Positions 1 to 12,050 of a DNA stretch of 64,000 bases are shown here, piece after piece. How positions within the stretch are numbered: the stretch's first letter is position 1; every line of letters starts with the position of its first letter. The DNA lies in NCBI GenBank assembly GCA_030685235.1, contig MU839250.1, forward strand, positions 19,011-83,010. The letters are read 5' to 3'. The stretch comes from Copromyces sp. CBS 386.78. Lineage: Eukaryota; Ascomycota; Sordariomycetes; Sordariales; Sordariaceae. The notes under the pieces were generated by a model, which saw nothing but the letters and a program-made list of their open reading frames with translations, had not been told where the DNA came from and ran no database searches. Made by a program: the position numbers and the translations under genes.

Positions 1-168
1 AGCCGTAATAATTGCTAATAGCTGTAATAATCGCTAATAGTTGTAATAGCCGTAATAGCTGTAATAGCTATAATAGTCGTTAATAGCCGTAACAATCGCT
101 AATAGCCGTAATAATCGCTAATAGCTAATCGCTAATAGCTATAATAATCGCTAATAGCTGTGATAGGT
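1..168. repeat. Degenerate short tandem repeat
   Basis: Imperfect units of about 18-21 bp built from TAATCGCTAATAGCTGTAA are iterated from the window start. The array lies inside the TIR element that ends at 356, is truncated by the window edge, and has no coding potential. Confidence 0.8.
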
Positions 169-356
169 GTGTATTTGGTTTGGGCATTGCGGTTTGATAT
201 TACGTATGAAAGAATGGTAATGCCTAGATTTCTGGGCGAAATTTTCGAAAGAATACATGTGACATTTGTGGCCGCGCGAGGGTTAGGGATATGTGTGAGG
301 GAAAAAGTGGATTACCGTACGGATAGACATTCGTGACCGTACGGTTAGACTTTCTC
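1..356. mobile_element. Right end of a Mutator-like TIR element cut by the window edge
   Basis: The last bases, read on the minus strand, begin GAGAAAGTCTAACCGTACGG, and the motif GTCTA recurs exactly 22 bp further in. Every other TIR element of the window has this layout. Positions about 170-290 resemble the subterminal part of the elements at 60910-62249 and 15395-19081, for example the shared block around GAAAGAATGGTAATGCC. The next 8 bases (357-364, TAAATATA) should be one copy of the target duplication; the other copy lies outside the window. Bases 170-356 keep many CA and TG pairs, so they are far less mutated than the Gypsy sequence they interrupt. No transposase is visible in this part. 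Confidence 0.75.
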
Positions 357-2516
357 TAAATATAATAGTATTAAGTAAATTATAAATACTATAGACCCGC
401 TCTATAAAGCGGTCCGCTAATTCTTCCGTAGTTAACCCTATTATAGGGATAAAATATTATATTTTTATTAATTTATTAATAATTATTATAATATATTAGA
501 ATATTTATTTGCGGCGCTTGTAGGGCGTTAATAGTATAATATAATTAATAGAAATATCCTTCTATAGAGCGAAAGGTACCGGTAATAATTTTAAAAACCT
601 ATATAGTGCGTATTATAACAGCTTCGTCTTTATATACGTTAAGTAGGTTTTGTAGTAGGTTTTTATTGCGTCGTATATCCCCGGTTAAAAAAAAGATTAG
701 AGGAGAAGGCTATAAATCTTTTCCCTCCCTAAGTATTTTATTCTTAACGTATTATAGGTACAGCGGATTAATTAGTAGTAGACTTTAATATTTTTAGGGT
801 TAAGGAAAACCGAACCGTAGTAATAAATCCGGCCTTATATAGTGTAGTATTCCGCGAACAAGAGTTTTTTAAAGCTCTTTTTAACCTTTTTTAATTATAT
901 TTTCTTTATTAAGTCCGTTAAATAGGCGAATATATTTTAAAGAAAGGTTAAGTTTTTATAAGTTTTTGTTATTAAGTCGTTTACCGACGTTTCGTCTATA
1001 ATTTTTAAATTGTAAAAGTATATTATTCCGATGAAAATTTTTAAATCTCTTTTATTTTTTAGGACGTAGGAATTATTAATGAAAATATCCTTTTCTAGTA
1101 AAACTTTATTCTTTATTAGAAGGCGTTTATTACCTTCGTGTTTTGGGATATTTTCTAATTTGTAGTTTAATATATTAAGGCGGACTTATAGCGAGTTCGG
1201 TCGGTATTAATTAGTGAAATTAAAGTAGGAAAGAAATTATAATTATTTTATATATTGTAATATTAATTATTTATTAATTATAAACGACTTTAATCTTTTA
1301 TAGTCTATTAAAATTTCGAACGGTTATTATATTCTTTTTAATTTTAATTTCTATTCCTTTAGCGCTTTAATAATAGTGAATAATTTTTTATTATAAATAT
1401 TATAATTATATTTTATTAATAAATATTATTAATTAAAATAAATTACCGGCTATAATACTCTGTCTTTATTATATTAAGAGAGAATGCCGCTATAAATTTA
1501 ATTTAAAGTATCCGTTTTTACGATTGTTTATTTAGATTAGTTATAAATATATAATATTAGTCCGCTAATAAAAATTCATTTAAGCGCGTTAAAAGAGTAT
1601 TAGTATTAGTTTTCTTATTTTTAATTTTTAATAGTTTTCTTTATTAATTCGTATAATAGTCTTGTTAGGATAGAAAAGTATTTGATAAACCGCCGATAAA
1701 AATTAGCGAATCCTAAGAAACGTTATAGCGCCCTCTTAATATTTAGAGCCTTTTACAAACTAATTAATATTATTTTCTTTAAATTTATTTTAATATTTTT
1801 AGGGGTAATAATAAGCTTTAAATATTTAGTCCGTTTCGTATAGAAGTTGTATTTATTAATATTAATTTATAGGCCTACGTTGATTATCTTCTGTAGGACT
1901 TCGCTAATGTACTTTACGTAGTCCTCTTTATTTTTTAAATAGACGAGGATATTATTAAGGTAAGTAGTGGCGTATATATTAAAAATATTATATAGGATAT
2001 TGTTAATATAATTTTAGAACGTCTTTAGTACCCTTTATAAATTAAATAGGTATATTAAAGATTTGAAAAGTTTAAAGCGGGTAATAAATATAGTAAGTTA
2101 TTCGTAGCCTTCCTTTACTTGTATCCTATTAAATGTATTAATAATATTGAATTTAATAAAGATCTTCGCTTTATAAATAGCGTTAAGGGTTTTTTTAATT
2201 AATGGAATTGGATATTATATTTTTAAAGTAATATTATTAATATTACAGTAGTTAATATAAATATAGATTCTTCTACCTGGCTTTTATATTAATAGGATAG
2301 GCGAAGCGGCGGCGGATTAGGAGGGACGGATGAATTTCTTTTTAAAGTTCTCGTTAATCTATTTTTTAATAACGGTAGTTTCGATAGGTAATATCAGTTT
2401 AAGTTTAGCGTATAATAGTTGTTCTCTTAGTTTAAATTCGATTTTATAGTCGTATGAACGGTGCGGGGGTATTTTGTCGGCTAACGTAGGAAGAAATGCG
2501 TTGATATATAATTAAT
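357..2516 (-). pseudogene. Gypsy-B copy 1, distal pol part (reverse transcriptase, RNase H, integrase N-part)
   Basis: Read on the minus strand this is the reverse transcriptase, RNase H and start of integrase of a Ty3/Gypsy polyprotein. It is colinear with 52.0-54.4 kb of the complete Gypsy-B element. The active-site loop reads YLNNIL near 1945-1965, where YLDD is expected; Asp to Asn is the RIP direction. Many Gln positions are TAA/TAG. The frame enters from 2516, where the Helitron interrupts it, and its other half with the 5' LTR is at 35346-38906. It stops at 357 inside integrase, where the left-edge TIR element is inserted. The rest of the element, with its 3' LTR, is outside the window. 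Confidence 0.85.
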
Positions 2517-2572
2517 AAATATCGTCTTCCGGCGCGAGGCGGGAAGAATTTACTGAAGCGCAGCTGTTATAG
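2517..2572 (-). other. Helitron 3' terminus: hairpin plus internal terminal inverted repeat
   Basis: On the plus strand TCTTCC (2525-2530) and GGAAGA (2542-2547) form a perfect 6-bp stem around an 11-base GC-rich loop, 8 bp from the element end. GAAGCGCAGCTGTTATAG at 2555-2572 is the inverse of the repeat at the other end (35328-35345), with one G/A difference. A hairpin just before the 3' end is a Helitron hallmark. The canonical CTRR end is not seen, which fits HELITRON2 better than classical Helitrons. Confidence 0.7.
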
Positions 2573-2577
2573 AGTTA

Positions 2578-2820
2578 GATTCTACCTACTGCAAGTGGTA
2601 TGATTTTGACGGTCTACTGTAAATGCCAAGCTGGATTCCACCTACTGTAAATAATTAGATTTTGACGGTCTATTGTAAATGCTAAGTTGGATTCTACTTA
2701 TTGTAAATGATTAGATTTTGACGGTCTATTGTAAATGTTAAGTTGGATTCTACTTATTGTAAATAATTAGATTTTGACGGTCTATTATAAAGGTTAAGCT
2801 GTATTCAACCTATTGTAAAG
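2578..2820. repeat. 56-bp tandem repeat, 4.3 copies
   Basis: Units start at 2578, 2634, 2690 and 2746, with a partial unit from 2802. Each carries the core ATTTTGACGGTCTA. The units differ mostly by C/T and G/A changes and the array keeps many TG pairs, so it is only lightly RIPed. It sits directly inside the Helitron 3' terminal repeat. Confidence 0.9.
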
Positions 2821-3260
2821 AGATATTACTTTTAAGTTTTTTATACTATTAAGTTAGTCTTAAGATATTTTACTTTTAAGTTTTTTATAGTTTTAAGTTA
2901 GTCTTAAGATATTTTAACTCTAAGTTTTTTATAGCTCTAAGTTTTTTAAACCTCTAAATTATCTATAAGATATTTTACCTTTAAGTTATTTATAGCTCTA
3001 AGTTAGTTTTAAGATATTTTAACTCTAAGTTTTTTATAGCTCTAAGTTTTTTATACTTCTAAATTATCTATAAGATATTTTACCTTTAGGTTATTTATAG
3101 CTCTAAGTTAGTTTTAAGATATTTTAACTCTACGTTTTTTATAACTATAAGTTTTTTATATTTCTAAACTACTTAAATATTAATATTCTAACTTTATTTT
3201 TTTTTATAAATTTAAAATATCTTAATTCTAAGATATAATATAAAAAATATTTATTTTTTT
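2821..3260. repeat. AT-rich minisatellite, about 20-bp subunits in a 105-bp higher-order unit
   Basis: AAGATATTTTAACTCTAAG, TTTTTTATAGCTCTAAG and related blocks recur, and three copies of a roughly 105-bp higher-order unit can be aligned from about 2905. It fades into A/T-only sequence by 3260. No coding potential. Confidence 0.8.
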
Positions 3261-3960
3261 ATTATTTAAAATAAAAAAGGAGTTTAGGACTTATAGTATA
3301 GACCTTACCCTGATGCCTCTGGAAGCCGAACCTGAGGCTTTCCGTTTGTAGTACCCGAGGGATAGCCTATTTAACGTATACTTTAATTTTACGCCCGTTT
3401 ATAGCTTATAGGTATTTTATGGTTTAGAGCCGTACTATATATTGATTTATTGGACTTTGTAGGTAGTTTATCCTTAGTACGATCTATAATTTTTATTTTC
3501 CGTTTACTTTATTATCGGTTTAATTTTAGGATACGGTTGGCGTTTATTTTAATCTTAGGGTACGGTTGGCGTTTATTTTTATTTTAGGGTATAGCTTAGT
3601 CTTATTTAGAGTTTAGTATTAGTTCGATCTTATACTACAATTGGTCAGTCGGTATTTATATTATATTAGTGTAAGGTATTTGTAGTAAGTATTTAAATTA
3701 ATAGTTAGATAGTTCTTTTATAGTTTTTTATTTTAATTATAAAGGTAGGTCTAGAGGGTCGAAGAGCGGTCTAGAGGGTCGAAGGTTGTATCTACGGAAT
3801 CGCCAATTTCTAGGAATAGTAGCCGAATCCGGACTAGTCCCGTAGGTAGAGGATAGCCCCCCCTACTTAAACTATAGGACTATTATAGCTAGTCGTTACT
3901 TAGGATTAGTAATAGAAGTTACGGGAATATAGTTTATAAAAGTTAATTTACGTCGATATA
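3261..3960. other. Helitron cargo without recognisable gene
   Basis: I see no coding frame here. Two short direct duplications stand out: TACGGTTGGCGTTTATTTT twice at about 3532-3580, and GGTCTAGAGGGTCGAAG twice at about 3750-3784. The stretch 3300-3360 keeps several TG and CA pairs and is less mutated than its surroundings. Confidence 0.5.
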
Positions 3961-4320
3961 ATAATAATAAGGGTATTAATACTAGGGATAATATTAAAAG
4001 TAGTATTAAAGTTGGTAATATTAAAAATAATATTAAAGTTTAAAATGGTATTAAAGTTGAAAATAGTAAAGTTAAAGATAGTATTGAAGTTTAAAATAGT
4101 ATTAAAAATAGTATTAAAGTTTAAGATAGTATTAAAGTTGGCTGGTAATATTGAAAATAGTATTGAAATTTAAAATAGTATTAAAGTTTAAAATAGTATT
4201 AAAGTTTAAAATAGTATTAAAATTGGATGGTAATATTTAAAATGGTATTGAAATTGAAGATAGTAATATTAAAGATAGTATTAAAGTTAAAGATAGTATT
4301 GAAATTTATAATACGATTTA
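3961..4320. repeat. Degenerate ~16-bp tandem repeat
   Basis: The motif AATAGTATTAAAGTTTAAA and variants recur about twenty times. No in-frame product can be argued for it. Confidence 0.8.
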
Positions 4321-4439
4321 TATATTTTTATATAAGATATTTACGTATTGTATATATTAAGATTGGTAAATAGCGGTAGAGTAAAAAAGTAAATAATAAT
4401 TAATAAGTAATAATACCCGAAGGCGAAATAAAGTAAATT

Positions 4440-5560
4440 AAATACAGGTTATTATCGATATACTAATTCTCAAATTAAAATTATTATCCTTATCTTTATA
4501 ATCCTTATTATCGTTATTATTATTATTATTATCCTCGTCCTCCTTAGTTCTTATTAATTTATAGTAAAAACGAATAGGTACCGAATTCTTTCGGCTTAGG
4601 CTTAGGCTTAGGGACCCTTAAATTACTATTAATAGTAATATCTAGCTCTTTCTTCTTCTATTCCTTCCTCTTCTTATAGTTACTTTTATCTTAAAAACTC
4701 TTTACCGTTGCTTCTAATTCGGTAAAACGGGCTTCAATAATATCCTAATTAGGATAGTTAGCTAGGGTAGCAATAAAGTGGGCCGGGGGGATAGAATAGC
4801 CGGTAAAAAGAGGGAAGAATTGGGGGGGTAGGGGCCGCAAAACCGAAGGGGGGACTACGGAGGTAAGGTTAGGATTAGGGCTAGGGCTACCTTCGAAGGT
4901 TTCGAGGGGTAGTAAGGTAGGGCGTTTAATAGTATAATATAAGGGTATTGGATTAGGGGCTTTAAAAATTTCGAAGGCCGAGGGAAGGGGGCTGGGGATT
5001 AGGGAAGTATAGCGGCAAATTTTACCGTCGCAGACGCGGGGGACGACTTCGAACTTAAATTCGAAGGTAAAATTAATAGAGGTACTAAATTATAATATTA
5101 GTAAATATTTAAAAAAGAAAAAAAATAAAATATTTATTTAAAAATAATTCCTACTTTTTCGAAGCGACTTATAAGGCTAATGGTATCGAAGATATTGTTA
5201 TATAGTTTCTATATAGGATAATTATCGCTAATATTTCCCAAATTTTAAAATTATTAATAAATAGTATATATTTTAGGACGTTTAAAATCGCAAGCGACCC
5301 TCTACTTTATATAAATAAAGTATTTTTTACTTTTACTTATTTTAATTTCGATATAATAGTATACGTTTTTTATATAATATTAATATAGAGTAGTATAAAG
5401 ATAATTATACGGAAGGCTACTATTACCGCTATCCTCTTCGTCCTCCTTATTATTATTATTATTAGTATCGTCCTAGTAAATAGAAATATTAAACGGGAAA
5501 AAATTTAGGTATAGCTAATAATAATAGATAAAATAATAAAATTAAGTAAAAAATAAATAT
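4440..5560 (-). pseudogene. Decayed reading frame of unknown function, proline-rich and acidic segments
   Basis: The minus strand can be read as one protein if TAA/TAG are taken as former Gln codons. It has an Asp/Asn/Glu-rich stretch near 5470-5400, a proline-rich segment near 5040-4790 and a Lys-rich segment with PKPKPKP near 4620-4590. I do not recognise a domain. It lies in Helitron DNA downstream of Rep/helicase in transcription order, so it could be an extra Helitron gene or a captured host fragment. Codon use is fully RIP-shaped. Splice sites cannot be judged. Confidence 0.4.
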
Positions 5561-6340
5561 AAAACTTATAATTTTTCTCTTCTTCGCTGAAGGGGAGGTA
5601 CCTTCTTCTACCTTCTCCGAAAGTTTAGTACGGCGGGGGAGGAATTTACTAACCGGATTATAAGGTAGTTAGGACGGACGAACGGAAGTATTTAGAGAAG
5701 TGGTAATATGGCGGCGGCGGTTAGGAAGCGCGGCGGGCTAATTGTAAGGGCGGGTAGGAATTTCGGGGACGGGCGGCTAGGCCGAATTGGGTATATAGTT
5801 AGTAATAATAATAGTAAGGACGGAAAGGTCGTTAGAAAATATTATATTTATATAATAATTATTAAATAGGTTGGCTATATATACGTAATTAAATTAATAT
5901 TAAACGAATAATAGATATAGTTTATATTATTTACGTAGTATAATAAGGTAGTTTATAAAGGGAAAAAGAAGAAGAGAGGAAATATTTTCGAATAATAAGT
6001 AAAAATTAAGGGTAATAAGGGTACGGTAACGAGGGTACGGTAGCGAAGGTACGGTAGTGAGGGTATACTAGTAAAGGTACGCGTAAGCAAGTATATAAAC
6101 AATATTTGCTATAGGTTAATATAATAATAAAGATTAGATGATAAATACGTTGATTACCTATTATTAATATATAGATTCGTATATATATAATCGAGTTAGA
6201 CGTAAATAATCGAAGGCACTTAATTTCCCCCTCTAAATCCAACCTACCCTCCTATCTATTTATATAAGATTTATAAATAACTCCTATAATACATTAAAAA
6301 TAATAACATCCTCGTATTAAATTATTTTATTAAGAGCTAA
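5561..6340. other. Helitron cargo, no gene recognised
   Basis: A GC-richer patch at 5580-5780 keeps many CG pairs but no convincing frame. From about 5830 the sequence is AT-rich. A short tandem array lies at 6008-6082 (separate entry). Short open frames on the minus strand near 6006-6242 look like chance: they have no homology I recognise and include the repeat. Confidence 0.4.
6008..6082. repeat. 15-bp tandem repeat, about 5 copies
   Basis: AGGGTACGGTAACGA and close variants are repeated with substitutions, ending near GGGTATACTAGTAA. Confidence 0.8.
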
Positions 6341-6710
6341 TTAGTATTCGTAGTATTGAGTTTGGTTGCGTTAATAATAATTCCCTTATATTAAATTATT
6401 TTGTTAAATATTGGCTAGACCTTTCCGAATACGTAATTGAATAAGTTGAAATTTATTTTATTATTTAGGTAAGCTATATAATTAAGTAACGAAGTAAGGG
6501 GTAGGCCGGACTTTTTTGAATATATAGTTAAACGAATCGAAGTTTACTCTATTATTTAGGTTGGCCGTAGCCTTGAATTTAATTGCGTTAATAATAACTC
6601 CCTTATATTAAATTATTTTATTAAATATTAATTGGACTTCTTCGGATACGTAATTAAATAAATCGAAGTTTATTTTATTATTAAAGTAGGTTATAAAATA
6701 GATTTATAAT
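6340..6710. repeat. Diverged repeats, about 80-200 bp spacing
   Basis: The block GAATCGAAGTTTA followed by TCTATTATT, with a preceding GGACTT-like segment, occurs three times, ending near 6470, 6556 and 6690. A second block, GCGTTAATAATAACTCCCTTA, occurs near 6370 and 6585. Read on the minus strand the units give related peptides around VNFDSFNY, so this may be a decayed repeat protein of unknown family. Confidence 0.6.
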
Positions 6711-6759
6711 AAGTATAACTTTTAGTTAAGGTCGAAGAAGGTAGAATTATACTAGTGGT

Positions 6760-7138
6760 AGTGGTATTACGTACGTTAGCTCTATAGTATACTTACGTTT
6801 TTTTATTTGAATAAATTTTTAATTGTTAATTTTGTAAAGTATTGAACGGTATTATCCTTTATTTAAACTATATTTATAAAAACTACTTTAGTATTTCGTA
6901 AATGAATTAATATATTATAACTTTTATCCCGAAGTTTCTTATATACTTTACTAAAATTAATACTACTAATAAAGTTAGCAGCTTTATCCGTATCGGTACT
7001 AAAGGTATCGGCGATAACCTTCTTAATACGATAGAATTAGAGAAACTATTTATTATAATACAAATAGAATCCCGGTAGTAATAGGTTCGTTAACGGTAAT
7101 TCCCGCTCGGCCTTTTACTTAGCCGTTAAATATTTGCG
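6760..7138 (-). pseudogene. Decayed frame of unknown function, downstream part (split by Gypsy-A)
   Basis: The minus frame continues across the Gypsy-A insertion from 14565-15200. Just left of the element it reads KYLTAKQKAERELPL (Q inferred from TAA), then about 75 codons with few stops. The TSD TTGCG shows where the two parts join. I do not recognise the family. It belongs to the Helitron segment beyond Rep/helicase and may be captured DNA. Confidence 0.4.
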
Positions 7139-7388
7139 TATTACAGGGCGAGAGGGCACCGTTATAGGTAGGGTACGATATATGTTGTTGTATGAGGAGA
7201 AGGGAGGAGAGAAGGAAGTGTGCGCGGAGGTCTAGCTATATAGGCGAGAGCCCTATAGGCTAGACTGTATACGGGTACGTAAGGCTATACGTAACGATAA
7301 TATATGCGAGGATAGAGCTCTAAGGCTCTAGTCGTAGTATATGTACGGTTAGTGTAGTATAGTACATTATAGGCCTAACCCTATAATA
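7139..7388 (-). repeat. 3' LTR of Gypsy-A copy 1
   Basis: 250 bp, same length as its partner at 14310-14559. It differs from the partner mainly by TG to TA and CA to TA changes, so this copy is the more strongly RIPed one. A polypurine tract adjoins its start at about 7389-7400. Confidence 0.95.
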
Positions 7389-7479
7389 TTATCCCCCCTT
7401 AAAAGAAGTTCGAAGAGTTGAAAAATCTATATATACGTAAAATAATAGACTTAAGACCCTTCTCGTAACCTCTTATCCT

Positions 7480-10400
7480 CGTAAATATTTATTAGCTTCC
7501 GAAAAACCCTTCCGAATGCGAGGTATAAGCCCTCCTCTATATCCTTCTACGTCCTATTTTTTATAGCGGTAACGGTAGCCGTTTCCTACCGTATTAAGCG
7601 GCTGGAGCGGCGCCGTAATATTTCGGTAGCTACCGGTACTAGAGTATCGGTAGCTATTAGTATTAGAACGTTGGTAGCGAAGCGTTTAAGAACCCTTTAG
7701 ACTTTTAGGGGAACCGGTTTATTTGGGTATTCGCGGTGGAACTATTGAAGATAGTACTTATAATCGATAATATTATTAATAGGTTCCTAAGTAGGATTAC
7801 CAGTCTTTTATTTAACTTCGTACTTCTAATATTTATTATTATTTATTTATTGATAATTTGTTAAACGTTTAAATATTTATTCTTCGTACTCCTCCTAATT
7901 GTTAGTACGTATTATAACCCGTCCTTCGTTAATTTGGATATTTATTATAATAGGCTGGCTTAAAAGGCTTTAATTAAATTATAATTATATTATAGAAATA
8001 TAGAAAATTAGTAAGTATTTTATATTAGACGGGAGGGCGAAGTATATTATATATAATTTAGCGCGGACGATTTTAAAGGGGCCTTCCTAGCGGGGGTAAA
8101 ACTTTGTATACGGGCGACTATTCGCGAAATTTATAATATTAAATAAAATTATATTATTAATATAGTATTTAATAAAGTCGACCCGCTTTTAATTAGTATT
8201 ATTTTTGTATCGTTCCTATATACGCCGCGATTATTAAATAGCGAAGTTTTAGATTTATTAGAAGCGATTTACTAATTCGTTAGTTTTATAATATTCTTTA
8301 AATTAAATTAGGGAGAGGTTTAGTAGCGGTAGGGTGCGAGGCTCTATACCTATACGTAAGTAATAGCTATAATTAGCGAAGAATGGTAAAATCCCTATTA
8401 ACGATGAAATAGTATTATTATTAGCGAACTTTGCGAATGGTAGTTATTTTACCTAATTCGTCTATATTTAATTAATATAAATCCTTAAGAATTATTCTAT
8501 TTCTACGTTAATACATTCGGTCTAAGCATTTATTTAGGGGTAGAAAGTAGAAGTGAGCTTACGAATTATAAATAGCCGTTTATAGAAGGTGGATTAAAAT
8601 TATAAAATAAATTAGGTACTTCTATTAGAAAGTATATTATTTAAAAGATTGTATATCGAATAAATATAATTAATAAACCGGTCCGTTAATTCTTCCGCTT
8701 TTAAAATTATTATTAAGATATAATATTATATTTTAGTAAATTAATTAATAATAATAGTAATATATTTAAAAGTTTAGTTTAAATAGGTATTTAATAGTAG
8801 CGGTATAATATAGTCGATTGAAATATCGGTCTACGGCGCGAAAGCGATTATAATTAATTTAAAATAATTAGCTAAACTTCTTTTTAAAGACTTAATCTTT
8901 ATATAAGGTAAATAACCTTTATAAAAAAAATATACGTTATTATATATTCCCTCTTAATAGAAATTGTGTTATAAAAATTTATATATAGCGTTATAATTTA
9001 GATGACCGGTGCCTAGGGAGTTATATTAGCGATTAATAAGTTAGAATTAGAGATTTTTATTGTAGGGATTAACGATAATTCGGTTACGCTATTTTATAAT
9101 ATTGTTAATAATATAATATTTTGAAAAGGTTTTATAGAAAACCTTTTTAATAATAGTAAGCTATTAACGGGCTTTGCTAATAAAAGAGGAAATTAATTTT
9201 TATAAGAAAACGGAAGTTTTATAATTCGTATAGATAAAATTATTAATTAATTGGGTATTTAAATTATTTGGGCCTAGTAGGTAAAGGGAGAACTTTGCCG
9301 CCGGATTATTAAATTTGAAATAGCTTTCTTCGAATTAAGATAGATTTAGTAAAGCCCTTTTACGGGCGATTAAATAATTATCCTTTTCGTTATTCGGGCG
9401 GTCGTTAAATTTGTAATTTAAAGTATTTAAGCGAAGGTTTTTCGAATCCGGCGTATATTTAATTAGGAAATTAAACCGGGATAGGAATTAAAACTAGTAT
9501 ATATATTATTAAGTTAATTATTTATTAGTTATAAATATTTAGAAATTTTTATAATTTATTAAAATATTAAATAATTATTAAGTTCTTTCAAATTCTAGCT
9601 TCTACTCTTCTAATACCTTAATAATTGCGAATAATTTTTTATTATATATATTATAATTATATTTTTAAGAATTATACTTGGCCGAAAAGTAGGCGATAAG
9701 GTAAAAGATATTATTATCCCTATATTGAAATAGAGTGCTGCCTATAGCCTAATTAGAAGTATTTATTTTAATTATAATCTTTTTAATTTAGTTATAGATT
9801 TTTAAAACGGGGCTTTTTAAAAATACTTTTTTAAAAGCTTTAAAAGCGGCTTAATAGCAGTTGTCCTAAGATTAATTAATATTTTTCTTTATAAGTTCGT
9901 AAAACGGGGTGGCTATTATTAAAAATTTCTTTATAAACCGCCGGTAAAAGTTTGCGAAGTTTAAAAAGGATTATAGCGATTTCTTTAATTTTAGTATTTA
10001 TTAATTTATAATAATTTTAACCTTCTTTAGATCTATTTTAATACTTCTAAGTATAATAATTAAGCTTAAGTATTTTCTCCTTATTGTATAAAATTCGTAT
10101 TTATTGATATTAATATTAAGGCCCGCTTTTACTAGCTTATCGAAGACGTTGTTAATATACTATTCGTAATCTTTAATATTATCCGAATAAATAAAAATAT
10201 TATCGAAATAAGTAATTATATAAACGTTAAGAATATTATATAGGATATTATTAATATAATTTTGGAATATATTTAAGGCGTTTTATAAGTTAAAAGGAAT
10301 AATTAAGGATTTAAATAGGTTAAACCGGGTTATAAAAGCGGTGAGCTATTCGTATTTTTATTTAATACGGATATAGTTAAAAGTAGTGATTATATTGAAT

Positions 10401-12050
10401 TTAATAAAGATTTTAGCGTAGTAGATTATATTAAAGGTTTTTGTAATAAGTAGGAGGGGGTAATAGGATTTAAAGGTTATATTATTAATATTACAATAAT
10501 TAGTGTAAATGTAAATTCCGCTTCCCGGTTTTTTAATAAGGAGTAACGGCGCGGAGGCTTTCGACTACGAAGGCTTAATAAACTTTTTTTAGAGTATATT
10601 ATCGATTTATTTCTTAATAATATTAAGTTCGTTAAGATTGAATATACGCCCGCGAAAAGTGGGAGGGGTTGCTCCTAGACGGAATTTAATCTTTAAATTA
10701 TATGCCTTATAGGGAGGAAGAATATCCGCTCCCTTTTATACGAAAGTTTATATATAATACTAATATTATTGCAGGAGTTTAATTTGAATTTTTACGACCG
10801 TTTTAAGAGGTTTATTAACTTTCTTATAAAATTATACTACGTTTTTAAATATAATTTTATTAATAGCGATATTATTTATTGTAAAATATTTATTGATTGC
10901 GTTTTTATAACGGGGAAAATCGTCGTCGGTACTATTGATTTTAATAGAGTTAGAGATTTTTATAGCTTTTAAAGCGGCTTTATCCCCGTTTCCTATTAAA
11001 GCGTTAATTTAATAATAATATTTATTACCGAAGAAATATTTAAAACGTTAACTTTTATTTAATAATATTTCTACTATTATATTTAATATAAAATTATCGC
11101 TTATATTTTAAAAGTCTAAGATATACCCTTCCTTTTTTAATTTTTCGTTTTCTTTAGTTAATTTACGGATATTTTCGTTTAAATTAGCCTGAATTATACG
11201 GATAATCGGGAATTTATAGGTTTTTACTAATTCATTAAAAGTAGTAGTAGAGAGCTTTTTAATATTATTAAAGTTAATAGGATTAGCCGGGATATTATAG
11301 AGTTAAATTAGGATACGATAGTTTATTGTAGAGGTCTTTATATTGCCGGCTTAACGGTAGGGCGCCGGGCGGGGTATTAAAAGAGGTATTAGGGGTAGGG
11401 CTAATAGTATAATTGTACTATTGCCTTTTATTTTTTTAAACGGAGTAGTACTTAATTAATTAGTAATTTTATATTTAAAACGGTAGAATTATTAGCGAAT
11501 AACTTATTTAATTATAATAGAAATTGATAATTATTTAATAGCTTCTACTTTTTTTTAATTAAGTTCGCTTTCGTTTTCTATATTTTTTACCGATAGGTTT
11601 TAGTACGAATATTGAATTAATAGTTATAGAATTGTAAAGTAGCGGTTTAAGAATGGAGTAATACGGTTTAAGGCCCCGGGTAGGAAATAATTATATTATT
11701 TATAAACGGAGTTAAACCGAAGAGAATTATTAAGTTAATTAATATTTAGGGCGTAATAAACGAATTATAGGTAATTTAAAATAATAGGGTTATTTTTAAC
11801 TAAATTATAAATTAATAAATTAATAATTTCGTAGTAGATTTTTACTTGTATTATAAATTTAGAAACGTGGGTAATATTGTCCTTAGCTTAGTTATTAGCG
11901 AGGTATAATAGTTTAGGGACGGCGAATAGAAGAAAAGGGAGATGGTAATAGTAAACGAAATAATAATTAATAAAATTAAAGGCGGTATATTTACTATTAA
12001 CGAAAATAGTATAATATAATTTATATAGTCCGTAGGATAAATAGATAGAA
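7480..12050 (-). pseudogene. Gypsy-A copy 1 pol (protease, RT, RNase H, integrase, chromodomain-like tail)
   Basis: Minus-strand frames match the pol of copy 2 in order. The RT motif Y-F-D-N is at about 10191-10217 (YLDD position, second Asp to Asn). RNase H follows near 9950-9500, integrase near 9300-8200, and a C-terminal chromodomain-like region near 8000-7600. Stops at former Gln codons break every domain. The antisense open frame at 10769-10972 is a by-product of this region. Confidence 0.85.

Noticed and set aside
10769..10972. 67-codon plus-strand frame in Gypsy-A copy 1 with a counterpart at 27487-27675
   Set aside because: Its presence in both copies only reflects their homology. 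The sense strand encodes the segment before RT.
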